Of a DNA stretch of 64,000 nt, positions 26,809 to 36,107 are shown piece after piece. The DNA is from Acidobacteriota bacterium (GTDB lineage Bacteria; Acidobacteriota; Thermoanaerobaculia; Multivoradales; J023), in assembly GCA_029263315.1 (NCBI GenBank), contig JAJCXR010000042.1, positions 186,001-250,000 on the forward strand, in the 5' to 3' direction. The translations under genes and the position numbers were made by a program. How positions within the stretch are numbered: position 1 is the first letter of the stretch; every line of letters begins with the position of its first letter. The notes beneath the pieces are model-generated. The model worked only from the letters and a program-made list of their open reading frames with translations. It did not search any database and had not been told where the DNA came from.

Positions 26809-28759
26809 ACGGCAATGCCGGGCCTTCGAGGTGCAGCTCCGTGCCCGCTTCCACGTCGACGGCATAGACCCGGCTGCCGTCCGGCCAGCGAATCCGTACC
26901 CAGTCGGCCCGCTCGGCTCCCCCCAGGGCGATGACCAGGGGTATCGCATGGTACATGTGCTGTTGGTGGTGCGCCCCCACCCTGGCTTCCACCACCGTTC
27001 CGACCAGGCTCCGGGACGCCGTCAAGTGGACGCGGATGGCCTTGCCTTGGGGCGATACATTGCGCAAGCGGACCAACCGCCCGCCTTCGCCGATGGCGGC
27101 CACATCGAGTCGACCGTCGGCGTCGAAATCGGTGGTGACGGCGGCGTGGAGCAGGCGGGGCCAACCGTCGAGGGCGCGGCCCTTGCCCAGGCGCCCCAAG
27201 CCGCGGTTGGGGAAGACTAGACCGCCGGCCACCAAGTCGACGACCCCGCGGCCCGCCAAGTCGGCGAAGATCACCGGCCCCCTGGCACCCGGGGGCGTCG
27301 TGGCGCGGCGGAAACCGGCCACCAGGTCGTTGAGAAATAGCACCGCCATGGACGGATTGCCCGCCGCCAGATCAAAGTAGCCGTCATTGTTCATGTCGGC
27401 CACCTGCACCGAACCCAAAGCCAAGGGCACGTTGAGCAAGGCTCTGGGTTCGAAGGTGCCAGCCCCCAAGTCGCGGTAGAGGACGCCGCGGCGCTCGCGG
27501 TAGGTCACCACCAGATCGGTCCCCTGGCCGTCGAAGGGTCGACCCAACACCGCCGCCGACTGCCCCCAGCCTTGCACAAATGGGAAACCGGGGGTGCGGT
27601 CGACCAAGCTGCCGTCTCCGCGGTTGTGCAACAGGGCGGAATCCTTGCCCAAGAGCATCAGGTCGAGGTGGCCATCGTGATCGTCGTCAAGCCACAAACA
27701 TCGATCGTAGTCTCCGGCCGGCAAGGCTTGGTCCAGTTTCTCGAAATCGCCTCCCGTATTGCGCCACAGGCCGCTGGACTCGCCTCCGATCAGGCAGAGA
27801 TCCAGCCGACCGTCACCGTCGAAATCGCCGGGCGCCAGATCCCGGATGCCGATCAGGCCATCCACCGCCGTGGCCCGGGGCGTCGCACCGTCGGCAAAGA
27901 GGGCGACGCTATAGGCCGTCACCGCCCACAGATCACTGCCAGCGTCGCCGTCGACGTCCATCAAACGCAACAAAGCGGTGGCCGTGTGCAGGTCACGGGC
28001 CAGGGTTTGCGGCTCGAAGGCCAGGCGATCCATGGCGGCGGCATCGACGATGGCGTACCGGGCGTCGATCTCTTCGTAAAAACTCGCCAGCCCATGCTCC
28101 AAGGGGGCACCATCCACCTGCGCCCCATGCCCCTGTTCTTCGAGGCTGCGGAAGATATCCATCTCCGAGGCTGCCGCTTCGGCACGCTCCGCCGCCTGGT
28201 GCAATCCCGCCAGATGAAAATGCGGCGCCGCCCACAACGGATCCAGCAGGGTGGCCGCCTCCAGGTGGTCCCTGGCCATATCGAGCTCGCCCCTGGCCTG
28301 ACGCAGTAAGCCGAGCCGCAGATGCGCCGCCGGCTCGTCTCGACGACGGGACAGCAGGCTGGAGAACTGGTCGATGGCCTCCGCCAATCGCCCTTGCTGC
28401 TCCAGGGCCAGGCCGAGGCGGAACCAAGGATGGGGCAACGACGGATCGGCTCGTTGAGCGGCCTGGAGCTGCTCGATACCCTCGTCCGCCCGATCGGCGG
28501 CCAACAAGGCGAGGCCCAGGTTGTAGTGCTCGATGGCGGATCCTGGGTCTAAGGCGAGGGCCGCCCGCAGCTCCTCTACCGCCTGCTCGATATGCCCCGG
28601 CGTCTCGAAATGGGCCTGGCCCAGATTGCGATGACGCCATAGACGCTGCCCGCGGTCTTCGTCGGCCACTAGATCAAGCGTCGATGGGGACGCCAAAACA
28701 AGGAGGGTCAGGCCGAGCCAAAAAATCGGCCGCCTGAAAATCGAGACACTGCGCTGCAA
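26807..28759 (-). CDS. TPR / FG-GAP / ASPIC-UnbV exported protein
   Basis: 650 residues from TTG 28759, which has AGGAGG six bases upstream and gives an N-terminal hydrophobic segment ('IFWLGLTLLVLASPS'). A GTG at 28828 would add 23 residues and lacks a ribosome binding site. TPR-like pairs cover about 40-200 ('AIEHYNLGLALLAADRADEG'). FG-GAP/VCBS repeats follow, with Ca-binding patterns such as DFDGDGRLDL, DDDHDGHLDL, DMNNDGYFDL and DFDADGRLDV. The end is an ASPIC/UnbV domain ('WVRIRWPDGS'). This architecture is frequent in Acidobacteriota and Planctomycetota. It is probably a surface or periplasmic beta-propeller that binds a ligand; no enzymatic activity is indicated. Repeat copy B touches its stop codon. 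Confidence 0.75.
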   Translation of the reverse strand: MQRSVSIFRRPIFWLGLTLLVLASPSTLDLVADEDRGQRLWRHRNLGQAHFETPGHIEQAVEELRAALALDPGSAIEHYNLGLALLAADRADEGIEQLQAAQRADPSLPHPWFRLGLALEQQGRLAEAIDQFSSLLSRRRDEPAAHLRLGLLRQARGELDMARDHLEAATLLDPLWAAPHFHLAGLHQAAERAEAAASEMDIFRSLEEQGHGAQVDGAPLEHGLASFYEEIDARYAIVDAAAMDRLAFEPQTLARDLHTATALLRLMDVDGDAGSDLWAVTAYSVALFADGATPRATAVDGLIGIRDLAPGDFDGDGRLDLCLIGGESSGLWRNTGGDFEKLDQALPAGDYDRCLWLDDDHDGHLDLMLLGKDSALLHNRGDGSLVDRTPGFPFVQGWGQSAAVLGRPFDGQGTDLVVTYRERRGVLYRDLGAGTFEPRALLNVPLALGSVQVADMNNDGYFDLAAGNPSMAVLFLNDLVAGFRRATTPPGARGPVIFADLAGRGVVDLVAGGLVFPNRGLGRLGKGRALDGWPRLLHAAVTTDFDADGRLDVAAIGEGGRLVRLRNVSPQGKAIRVHLTASRSLVGTVVEARVGAHHQQHMYHAIPLVIALGGAERADWVRIRWPDGSRVYAVDVEAGTELHLEGPALP

Positions 28760-28953
28760 CGGAGTCCTCCTGCGGCGAGCGGCGATGCGATGACGGCAAA
28801 CGGCGACGGCGTTGCCATCATCGGACACATTTTACCATCTAGGAGGTCAACGCCCCGCGCTTGCCCGCGGGGTTGGGGGATCGCGGGCTTTAGGGATTGC
28901 GGGGTTGGGGTAGCCCCGAGCGCCGTATTTCCGGAAGGGTGTACTAAACCAAG

Positions 28954-29784
28954 CTATTCCTTGGCTTCCTCCGGCGGGAGCAACCCCTGCAACCTGATTC
29001 CACCGCTATGACTTTCGAGGCGGATTTTCGATCCACCGTCACCGATCACCACCCGCCCCTTCTTGAGTGGCAGGCTGACCGCGTCATCCAGCTCGACGGA
29101 ATAGTCGGTGGTCAAGGGACCCCGGGTCGAGATCTCGACTTGGGCGCTCGCCCCGTGCCGAAAGATGCACCGGATGTCGCTTTTCAGCGTCGACAAGGCA
29201 ACTCGATGGGGAGCACCGGTGCTGCTGAATTGGGCATGCACAGACCCTTGCTCGGAATGTGCCTCGAGATCACCGCTGCCGTCGTAAGTGATGTCACCGC
29301 GGTCGCTCTCGAGCTTGGCCCGCGCTTCGATCTTCTTGGCCTCGATGAGCCCACGGCCGGTGACGATCTCGAGCTCGAGGCCCTTGGGAACCAGCAGGCC
29401 AACGTCGATACGACGTTTGGACCATGCCTCGTTCTCAGCAATCTCGAGAGCGAGGAAATCGACCTCCAACCTGTGGTGGGTGCCTTCGCCACCGGCTTGT
29501 CCGTCCACGAAACGAATCTTCGGAAGGCGCGGATCGTCGGCGCGGTACTGAGCGATCGCAGTCACCTGAACCTGGTCCGTGTCCGCCGTCTTGATCCGCA
29601 CATCACCTAGAACGTGCTGCAAAGAGAGCACGTCACCGTCCGCGACGGTCAGTGCCTCCTTCATCGTATTGAGCAACCATTCCGCTTCCTCGGGGGCTGG
29701 CTCCCCCTGTGCAACGGCAGGAAGCGTCGACAGCAGTGCCATCGCCAGCACCACCGACGCCCCTTGCCAGGGCCACTTCACCAT
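28954..29784 (-). CDS. Exported DUF4097-like beta-solenoid protein
   Basis: 276 residues with a signal peptide ending near 'LPAVAQG' and AGGAG about eight bases before ATG. From residue 50 the sequence shows the regular short-strand pattern of DUF4097/DUF2807-type putative adhesins: 'LGDVRIKTADTDQVQVTA', 'GLLVPKGLELEIVTGRG', 'KLESDRGDITYDGSG', 'LEAHSEQGSVHAQFSS'. These proteins form a beta-helix and are often linked to envelope-stress loci, but their role is not established. It lies between an FG-GAP gene and the exported gene at 29836, all on the minus strand. The gap at 28760-28953 shows a GC-rich direct-repeat-like stretch (GCGGGGTTGGGG twice near 28868-28912) and no gene. Confidence 0.65.
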   Translation of the reverse strand: MVKWPWQGASVVLAMALLSTLPAVAQGEPAPEEAEWLLNTMKEALTVADGDVLSLQHVLGDVRIKTADTDQVQVTAIAQYRADDPRLPKIRFVDGQAGGEGTHHRLEVDFLALEIAENEAWSKRRIDVGLLVPKGLELEIVTGRGLIEAKKIEARAKLESDRGDITYDGSGDLEAHSEQGSVHAQFSSTGAPHRVALSTLKSDIRCIFRHGASAQVEISTRGPLTTDYSVELDDAVSLPLKKGRVVIGDGGSKIRLESHSGGIRLQGLLPPEEAKE

Positions 29785-29835
29785 GTGTTTTCTCCTAGAT
29801 CTATCAGGTCCAATAGGGCGTTGAAAACGAGGCCC

Positions 29836-31491
29836 TTAAGGAGACGCATTGCTCCAAGAGGTGACATCGCCGCCTTCGAAACCATCGGCGAAAAGATCTA
29901 GGCCCAGGCGGAAGGCTCCGACCCACACACTGCGTTGGTTGGTGGCGCTCATCACCTGATTGACGTACCAAAACACCGACTCGTCGGCCGGATCCACATC
30001 CATCGAGGTGTAGTCGCCCCACCGTTGATTTGCCGTCAAGATGGCGGAACCCTCAACCAGCGTCGTCTCCTCCATGGTCATTTGATTGAGTGGATCGCTG
30101 CCGGAGCGGGCGGTGACCCGGATGGAGGGAAATTCGGTGGCTGAGCTGGCGCTATAACCGAGGGCCATGTCGCCATCCCCATTGATCGCCATGGCGCCCA
30201 TGAAACGATAGGTGGTGTCAGGGCTGTAGGTGGAATCTTGGCGCAAGGTCCAACTGACCCCTTCGACGGCGTTGTCCCTGAACAGCTCCCACCAACGGAT
30301 GCCACCGATTCCGCCGCCGGCATCGACGACCTGATTGAGAACCATCGATTCGGTGGCCTCCGTGGCCCGGTAGTGCAGTTGGCGTAATGCACGATTGAAC
30401 AGGGCATCGATACGATTGCTGGTGCCCGGCTGTGGCACGCAATCGCGAATGCTCGGAGCACAGGGCAAGAGGGCGAAGGCATTCGGGATCAAGGTCTGAG
30501 CCAAAGTGAAAGTCGAGTTGGCTGGGGTATCCCAGTCGACGGCAAACTCAAAGAGCTCGAGCCGGGTCGTCGGATCGCTGTTGTCCTGGGTCGAATGCAC
30601 GGTGCGCACAAACGGATTTGGCGGGGCGAGTCCCGGTGGCGCTACGGTGCCGTCGAAATCGGCGGGGAGAATGCGCGTCACACGGGGCGCCGTGCCATTG
30701 AGCGCAGGAATCGCAAAACGCTGAAAGGTCGCCGGATCACCGGCCAGCATGGCCGTGCGCTCAAAGGCGTAGACACCAAGATTCGGAGACTCGAAGCTCG
30801 ACACGTAGTAGGCATCGGGCCACACTCCATACTGCGGATAGTCGGGAAACGACGGGGCCGAGAAAGAATAGGAATACCAACCGTCGGTCACCGGGTTCGG
30901 CCCCTGGGACACATACATGCAGAAGGTATTGCCGGTGATGTCGAACTCCTGCATCAACCAACGGTCCGCCATGGTGTCGTAGACGACGATCGGATCGCCG
31001 TCACCGTCGGTGCATGGCGAGCCTCCGGCACCGCCCCAGAGGTTATTGAGCGTCGTCGGTGGCACCAAATTGTTGCCCGCCTTGTCCCAAATGGCGAAAC
31101 GCGATGCATTGACCATGCTGATGTAGTGATTGAGACCCACGGCGCCCACGGTATCCGGCGGATTCGAGTTGCCGGGCGGATGGGCCTCGAAGGTGAAGAG
31201 CACCTCGGCGGGGGTGGTCGTTCCACCCAACTGTAGAGCGCTGTCGACCCAGCCTTCGATACGTTCCGTCGGGCCGTCGGAGGCGAAACCTTCGGGCACC
31301 ACTTGAACGGGGTCACCGGGCTGCCAAATCGGCGCCGGAGTCAAGGAGCGCAAGTCGAGATTGAGCTCCCAGGGGTACACCGGATCGCTCACAAAAACGC
31401 CGTTTGCCAAGGTCTGACCGCCGTTCTGAGCCATCGCCGGCAGCACAAGGGCCGAGCCCAGCAAGAGAATTGACAAGAAAATACGTTTCAT
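29836..31491 (-). CDS. Exported protein with DGFEGGD C-terminal tail
   Basis: 551 residues with a clear signal peptide (MKRIFLSILLLGSALVLPAMAQ) and GGAGG six bases before ATG. The body is rich in Gly, Asp, Asn and aromatic residues, with 'HPPGNSNPPDTVGAVGLNHY' and 'RWGDYTSMDVDPADESVFWYV'. These motifs occur in large bacterial exported proteins predicted to be beta-propellers. No catalytic motif is apparent. The last residues read 'LDLFADGFEGGDVTSWS...', nearly the same as the tail of the protein ending at 15149. The shared tail on otherwise unrelated exported proteins suggests a sorting or processing signal. Confidence 0.65.
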   Translation of the reverse strand: MKRIFLSILLLGSALVLPAMAQNGGQTLANGVFVSDPVYPWELNLDLRSLTPAPIWQPGDPVQVVPEGFASDGPTERIEGWVDSALQLGGTTTPAEVLFTFEAHPPGNSNPPDTVGAVGLNHYISMVNASRFAIWDKAGNNLVPPTTLNNLWGGAGGSPCTDGDGDPIVVYDTMADRWLMQEFDITGNTFCMYVSQGPNPVTDGWYSYSFSAPSFPDYPQYGVWPDAYYVSSFESPNLGVYAFERTAMLAGDPATFQRFAIPALNGTAPRVTRILPADFDGTVAPPGLAPPNPFVRTVHSTQDNSDPTTRLELFEFAVDWDTPANSTFTLAQTLIPNAFALLPCAPSIRDCVPQPGTSNRIDALFNRALRQLHYRATEATESMVLNQVVDAGGGIGGIRWWELFRDNAVEGVSWTLRQDSTYSPDTTYRFMGAMAINGDGDMALGYSASSATEFPSIRVTARSGSDPLNQMTMEETTLVEGSAILTANQRWGDYTSMDVDPADESVFWYVNQVMSATNQRSVWVGAFRLGLDLFADGFEGGDVTSWSNASP

Positions 31492-31836
31492 TCGTGACCT
31501 CCAGATCCGTTGATGGGTACTTCTTTGATGGGCTCAGCATCATACAACGGCTTGGGCGCTTCAGCGGCGCAATTTGTGGCGATCATCCCTGCGGTGTCGC
31601 CTCGCCATGGAAAAGCACTCCGCGACGGGGCAAAATCCAAGCGCCAGGGGCGTCGCAGCGCGGCTCGGGAAGCGCCGCCCAGGCCACAACGCCGCCCAGG
31701 GGGACCCACCCTGCGAGCTGCTCGCGCCGTCTTCGGGGTAATCTTTCTGCACTGATGTAAGCTCACGGGACCACGACAAGCCCCCCAGCTCCCTCCGCCC
31801 AGGAGAGAGCACGGTCGGCGGAAGGATTCAAAACAT
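31492..31836. other. 345-bp divergent intergenic region
   Basis: It separates the exported-protein gene (minus) from the kinase gene (plus). It holds the ribosome binding sites of both, and promoters are expected. The middle is very GC-rich with CGCCCAGG-type repeats near 31675-31700. Apparent ORFs here have no family resemblance and are not called. Confidence 0.5.
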
Positions 31837-34758
31837 ATGTCAACCGTCCACCAGGCCCTCGCAGAGGCCCGACGGCACCTCTTGGACTTAAGCGCCCGCA
31901 ACCGCCTACTGAGCTTGCCTCGCAGCCTACGCGCCAAGCAGATCGTGGTAGAGGACGAGATCAGCAGCGAGATCCTGCGCTTGCTGGTCAGCCGCCGGAA
32001 GCGGCTGAGCTTTCTGCCCGGCGTGGAGACGCCCGGCGTGGAGACGTCCGGCGTGGAGACGCCCGGCGTGGACACGCCCAAAACCAAAGCACATCGCTCT
32101 CTCACCGAACCGCCTGCAAACGAGCCAGAATCGCTGGCCACGCAGCGGATCGCCACCGGCTCTCACCCGCAGCTACACAGCCGGCCGGTGACCCAAGCAC
32201 CGGCCACGCCTCCAAACAGGGCCTCGACGCCGGCCGCCGAGCCGCTGGAGGCCCGTAACACCGGCGCTCCGCTGCCGACCCTGGATTCGCCACCGGTCTT
32301 CGAAGGGCCGCCGAGCTTCGAAGCGCCGCCGAGCTTCGAAGCGCCGCCGGTCTTGGAGATGCCCACCGGCTTCGATCTCCCCCCCGCCCCCGGGGCTTCG
32401 CCCAAGACGGATGGGCCCTCAACAGGCACCCTCGGCAACGACCACGGCACGGCGTCGAGCGCATTCCCTGACCTGCCTGAACCGACACTGCTTGAACCGG
32501 CACTGTCGACCTTCGAGGCGACTCAGGATTGGGAACCACCTCAGGCCTCGGCTTCGGGCCTTCCGACACCATCGGGCACTGACGCTTTTGCCATCGAAGG
32601 TGGTGATCCCTGGAGCGAGCTCCGCGATCTCGACAGTCCGGCGGCTTTCGGCCAGGCCGCTGCCCCAGGCCAAGAGCAGGGGCCCCCTGCCGGCGAGGCG
32701 GGCTCCGGGGCCCATTCGCAAGAAGCCCCGCCCCAAGGGACGGAGGCGACGGCGAATCCTTGGCAGACGATCGAGCCCCCTGAAGACCTCTTTCCACACA
32801 GCTTCGTCGACTCGACCGGCTCGGATTTCACCCCTCTGCCGACAGCCCTGGACCTGAGCAGCGGCGCGTCCCAAGACACAGCGTCCCAAGACATAGCGTC
32901 CCAAGCTACAAACGCTCCCCCACCGGCGCCACCCCCGGTGCAAGAGCCGCCCCCGGCTCCACCCCACGGGGATCCCCTGGACCGTTTCCGCTCCTTTCTC
33001 GATGAGGTGGACACCGCCGACGCTGCCGGGGCGGCTGCCGACGATCTCAGCCCCTATGCCGCTTCGTCGTTTGCTCCCCAGGCGACGGCGACGGAGGCGC
33101 CGCCACGCAGCGGCACCACGGCAAGCCCTGAAGCGGCCCTGCAGGGTGTCCTGGAGCTGCGAGGCGACCCCAAGTCCTCGGCGACGCAGCAGACCAGCAC
33201 TGGCCAGCCCTTCGGCGACTATACGTTGCTCGAGCGTATCGCCGTCGGCGGCATGGCCGAGGTTTGGCGGGCTCGCCGAAGCGGTGTCGAGGGCTTCCAG
33301 AAGAACGTCGCCATCAAGAAGATCTTGTCCCATCTGACGGACAGCCCCGACTTCGTCAACATGTTCATCGACGAAGCCAAGCTGGCGGCGCAGCTGACCC
33401 ACAACAACATCATTCAGATCTACGACCTCGGCAAAGTCGGCGAAGATTTTTTCATCGCCATGGAGCTGGTCGACGGCAAAGACCTTCGCACGATTCTCAA
33501 GAAGAGCCATCAGAAGGGCATTCCGTTGCCCATGCACTTGGCGTTGATGATCGTCGCGGCCCTCGCCAGGGCCCTCGACTACGCCCATCGCAAGAAGGGC
33601 TTCGACGACCGGGCCTTGGGCTTGGTCCATCGGGACGTGTCGCCCCAGAATGTGTTGATCGGCCATGAGGGGGAGATCAAGCTGTGCGACTTCGGCATCG
33701 TCAAGGCCGTCGCCAAAGCCAGCACGACCCAGATGGGCGCCCTCAAGGGCAAGCTGCAATACATGTCCCCCGAGCAAGCCTGGGGCAAGTCCGTCGACGC
33801 CCGTTCCGACATCTTCTCGCTGGGCTCGGTACTTTTCGAGCTCCTCACCGGTGAGAAGCTGTTCATCGGCGACAGCGAAATTGGAGTGCTCGACGCCGTC
33901 CGAGAGTGCCGCGTCCGTTCGCTGCAGGAGATGCTTCCCGATCTCCCCCCGGCCATCGATCGCATTGTCCGCAAGGCCTTGGAGAAGGATCCGGCGGACC
34001 GCTACCAAACGGCGGGAGATATGGAGCAGGACATTCAAGATGTCCTTCGCCAGATGCATGCCAGCGATGACGCCAAAGAGCTGGCGGCCTATATGGCGGC
34101 TCTTTTTGGACCCCATCTCGAAGCGCCGACCTTCGAGCCGATGAGCGATGCTTCCGCCGTCTATGTACCTCCTCCGGTGGCACCGCCTGCGGCGGTGGAA
34201 AAATCGGCCGATGGGCTCGGCATCGACCCCTCGTCCACACCGCCGGTGGTCGGCGTTGATGGGGCGCCCGCGGCGGGCACCGATCCCGGCGGCGGCAGTC
34301 TCAAGAAACCGCTGCTGGTGGCGGCCGTTATTCTCTTGCTCGCTTCTTTGGTGGTCGCTGGCTACTTCGCGACCCGATCCCCCGCCGAGTCGGCTGCGAC
34401 GTCCGCGGCTCCGGTAGCGGCTCCGGTTGCTGGCCCGTCGGCAGTTAGCGGCCCGTCGGCAGTCAGCGCGCCGGCGGCCGGGGCAGCCACCGGGGTCAGC
34501 GGCACGGCTGAAGGAATGGACTCTTCAACAGGACCAGCAGCGGACGACGGGACGGCGGCCGCTGCTCCCAACGACACTCTAGATCCTGACGAGCTCGACA
34601 TCGAAGCCTTGGTCAAGCAAGGCCTCGATGCCCAACAGTCGGAGATGAAAGAGCGCTTGGAGAGTGAATACGAAGCCAAGAAAAAAGCCCTTGAAGACAA
34701 GCTCGCCGAGTCCAAAAGGCAAGCCGAAGATGCGGACCCACCGCCCGATGACAATTGA
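31837..34758 (+). CDS. Ser/Thr protein kinase with DUF4011-like N-terminus and long low-complexity linker
   Basis: 973 residues. Residues 6-60 ('LAEARRHLLDLSARNRLLSL' to 'VEDEISSEILRLLV') closely resemble the start of DUF4011, a domain normally found in front of superfamily 1 helicases. A Pro/Ala/Glu-rich linker of about 390 residues follows, with several tandem repeats (GVETP units, PPSFEA units, ASQD units). The kinase domain covers about 459-745: glycine loop 'IAVGGMAEVW', VAIKK lysine (about 494), HRDVSPQN (about 598) and DFG (about 618), so it looks active. HRDVSPQN replaces the common HRDLKPxN, as in myxobacterial-type kinases. A transmembrane helix lies at about 826-845, and the C-terminus is Ala-rich then a Glu/Lys coiled coil. 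Start: GGAAGG eleven bases before ATG. The target is unknown. Confidence 0.85.
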   Translation: MSTVHQALAEARRHLLDLSARNRLLSLPRSLRAKQIVVEDEISSEILRLLVSRRKRLSFLPGVETPGVETSGVETPGVDTPKTKAHRSLTEPPANEPESLATQRIATGSHPQLHSRPVTQAPATPPNRASTPAAEPLEARNTGAPLPTLDSPPVFEGPPSFEAPPSFEAPPVLEMPTGFDLPPAPGASPKTDGPSTGTLGNDHGTASSAFPDLPEPTLLEPALSTFEATQDWEPPQASASGLPTPSGTDAFAIEGGDPWSELRDLDSPAAFGQAAAPGQEQGPPAGEAGSGAHSQEAPPQGTEATANPWQTIEPPEDLFPHSFVDSTGSDFTPLPTALDLSSGASQDTASQDIASQATNAPPPAPPPVQEPPPAPPHGDPLDRFRSFLDEVDTADAAGAAADDLSPYAASSFAPQATATEAPPRSGTTASPEAALQGVLELRGDPKSSATQQTSTGQPFGDYTLLERIAVGGMAEVWRARRSGVEGFQKNVAIKKILSHLTDSPDFVNMFIDEAKLAAQLTHNNIIQIYDLGKVGEDFFIAMELVDGKDLRTILKKSHQKGIPLPMHLALMIVAALARALDYAHRKKGFDDRALGLVHRDVSPQNVLIGHEGEIKLCDFGIVKAVAKASTTQMGALKGKLQYMSPEQAWGKSVDARSDIFSLGSVLFELLTGEKLFIGDSEIGVLDAVRECRVRSLQEMLPDLPPAIDRIVRKALEKDPADRYQTAGDMEQDIQDVLRQMHASDDAKELAAYMAALFGPHLEAPTFEPMSDASAVYVPPPVAPPAAVEKSADGLGIDPSSTPPVVGVDGAPAAGTDPGGGSLKKPLLVAAVILLLASLVVAGYFATRSPAESAATSAAPVAAPVAGPSAVSGPSAVSAPAAGAATGVSGTAEGMDSSTGPAADDGTAAAAPNDTLDPDELDIEALVKQGLDAQQSEMKERLESEYEAKKKALEDKLAESKRQAEDADPPPDDN
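32016..32075. repeat. 15-bp tandem repeat, four units, in the kinase linker
   Basis: Units start at 32016, 32031, 32046 and 32061 (GCCCGGCGTGGAGAC with two substitutions). They encode GVETP-type pentapeptides right after the DUF4011-like segment. A separate 18-bp triplication near 32297-32350 encodes PPSFEA-type hexapeptides in the same linker. Confidence 0.85.
32866..32910. repeat. 15-bp tandem repeat, three units, in the kinase linker
   Basis: Units start at 32866, 32881 and 32896 (GCGTCCCAAGACACA with a few changes) and encode ASQDT, ASQDI and ASQAT. They are unrelated in sequence to the array at 32016 but share its 15-bp period. Confidence 0.8.
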
Positions 34759-34932
34759 GCTCTCGGGATTGCCAACCCTGATCGACCATTCCAGCCCGGG
34801 CATGCTTGTCAGCCCGACAGAAGCCGAGTATCCTCACCGAGCACAAACGGTCGAATCCTTTCGGGCGGATCGTCCACGACCCACGGGTCGCACGGGTTCT
34901 ATAACCCAAGTTGAGGTATTTGGAGGAGCAAC

Positions 34933-35163
34933 ATGAGCCTTACTGACGCACAACGGACACACTACGAAGAAATTCTCAAAATGGAGCGGCAGACGATCCA
35001 GCATCTCGACCGCGCCATCGAAGAGGAGCTTGCCAAGGTCAAAGACACCCTGGCCGAGCTGCAGAACTCGAAGAAGGCGGCCCGTCAGATGTATGACGCC
35101 GCTTGCATGCGGCTCGGGATCGCCAACGATCTCGAAGAGGAAGAAGAAGACGACGACTCCTGA
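34933..35163 (+). CDS. Small coiled-coil protein with acidic tail
   Basis: 76 residues with a strong GGAGGAG ribosome binding site. Residues 5-60 form one long helix with heptad spacing ('HLDRAIEEELAKVKDTLAEL'), and the tail is a run of Glu and Asp. It lies 174 bases after the kinase and 65 bases before accD, all on the plus strand. The position just upstream of accD suggests a shared transcript. It may be an adaptor or structural peptide; no family is recognised. Confidence 0.65.
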   Translation: MSLTDAQRTHYEEILKMERQTIQHLDRAIEEELAKVKDTLAELQNSKKAARQMYDAACMRLGIANDLEEEEEDDDS

Positions 35164-35228
35164 CCGTCCGATAGCTGCCGGTTTTTCGACTCGTCGCCGT
35201 TCATTCGCTCAACCGCTGGAGGCTGCCC

Positions 35229-36074
35229 GTGCCTTGGTTCAAGAAGACAAAAAAACCTAAGCCCGTCCGAAGTGAGCGCCCTCGGAGCAAGGTGCCGGAG
35301 GGCCTGTGGGTCAAATGTGAGGGCTGTAAGGAGGTCATCTACTCCAAGGAGCTCGAGCGCAGCGCCAAGATTTGTCCTAAATGCGGCTACCACTTCCGCA
35401 TTGACGCCATGGAGAGGATCAGCTCGCTCCTCGACGAAGGCTATGAAGAGCTCTACGACGACATCCGGCCGGCCGACCCCCTCGCCTTCAAGGACACCAA
35501 GGCTTACCGTGATCGGCTCAAGGCTTATCAACGTAAGCTCGACCTCTACGATGGTCTATTTGTGCTCAAAGGGAGCGTCGAGAAGTCCCCCGTCATTCTG
35601 GCCGTGATGAACTACCAGTTCATGGGTGGATCTATGGGTTCGGTGGTGGGCGAGAAGATTACCCTGGCGGCGGAGGCAGCCCTTGAGCAACAACGCCCCT
35701 TGATTATCGTATCCGCCTCCGGTGGAGCTCGTATGCAGGAAGGAATCCTCTCCCTGATGCAGATGGGCAAGATTTCAGCCGCCCTGGCCAAGCTACGACG
35801 AGCCCATTTGCCCTACATCTCGATCCTGACCGACCCCACCACCGGCGGAGTCACCGCCTCGTTCGCCATGCTCGGCGACCTCAATATCGCCGAGCCGGGA
35901 GCGCTCATCGGTTTCGCTGGACCGAGGGTGATCGAGCAGACCATCCGCCAGAGCCTTCCTGAGGGTTTCCAGCGCAGTGAGTTCTTGCTCGCCAAGGGAT
36001 TCCTGGACATGGTCGTACCACGCACTGAGATGAAGAGCACCGTGGCTCGCTGCCTACGCCACCTGGCCGCCTGA
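35229..36074 (+). CDS. accD: Acetyl-CoA carboxylase carboxyltransferase subunit beta
   Basis: 281 residues, normal length. AccD with AccA transfers the carboxyl group from biotin to acetyl-CoA to make malonyl-CoA for fatty-acid synthesis in the cytoplasm. The N-terminal zinc ribbon is complete (CEGC at about 34-37, CPKC at about 56-59). The crotonase-like core has 'MGGSMGSVVGEKI', 'SASGGARMQEG', 'LTDPTTGGVTASFAMLGD' and 'GFAGPRVIEQTI', all family hallmarks. GTG 35229 is the start, with GGAGG six bases upstream. accD followed by folC is a conserved order in many bacteria. The alpha subunit is not in the window. Confidence 0.97.
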   Translation: MPWFKKTKKPKPVRSERPRSKVPEGLWVKCEGCKEVIYSKELERSAKICPKCGYHFRIDAMERISSLLDEGYEELYDDIRPADPLAFKDTKAYRDRLKAYQRKLDLYDGLFVLKGSVEKSPVILAVMNYQFMGGSMGSVVGEKITLAAEAALEQQRPLIIVSASGGARMQEGILSLMQMGKISAALAKLRRAHLPYISILTDPTTGGVTASFAMLGDLNIAEPGALIGFAGPRVIEQTIRQSLPEGFQRSEFLLAKGFLDMVVPRTEMKSTVARCLRHLAA

Positions 36075-36107
36075 CACTCGCTCTCCATTGGCCTCGTTTT
36101 CATCGAC

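Noticed and set aside
27572..28737. Long plus-strand ORFs opposite the FG-GAP gene
   Set aside because: Shadow frames; FG-GAP and ASPIC motifs on the minus strand are unambiguous.
32419..34116. 565-residue minus-strand ORF opposite the kinase
   Set aside because: The plus strand carries a complete kinase domain; the opposite frame is His/Gly/Gln-rich shadow sequence.
34759..34932. tRNA-like sequence (GGTCGAATCC near 34849)
   Set aside because: No cloverleaf could be drawn around the motif.
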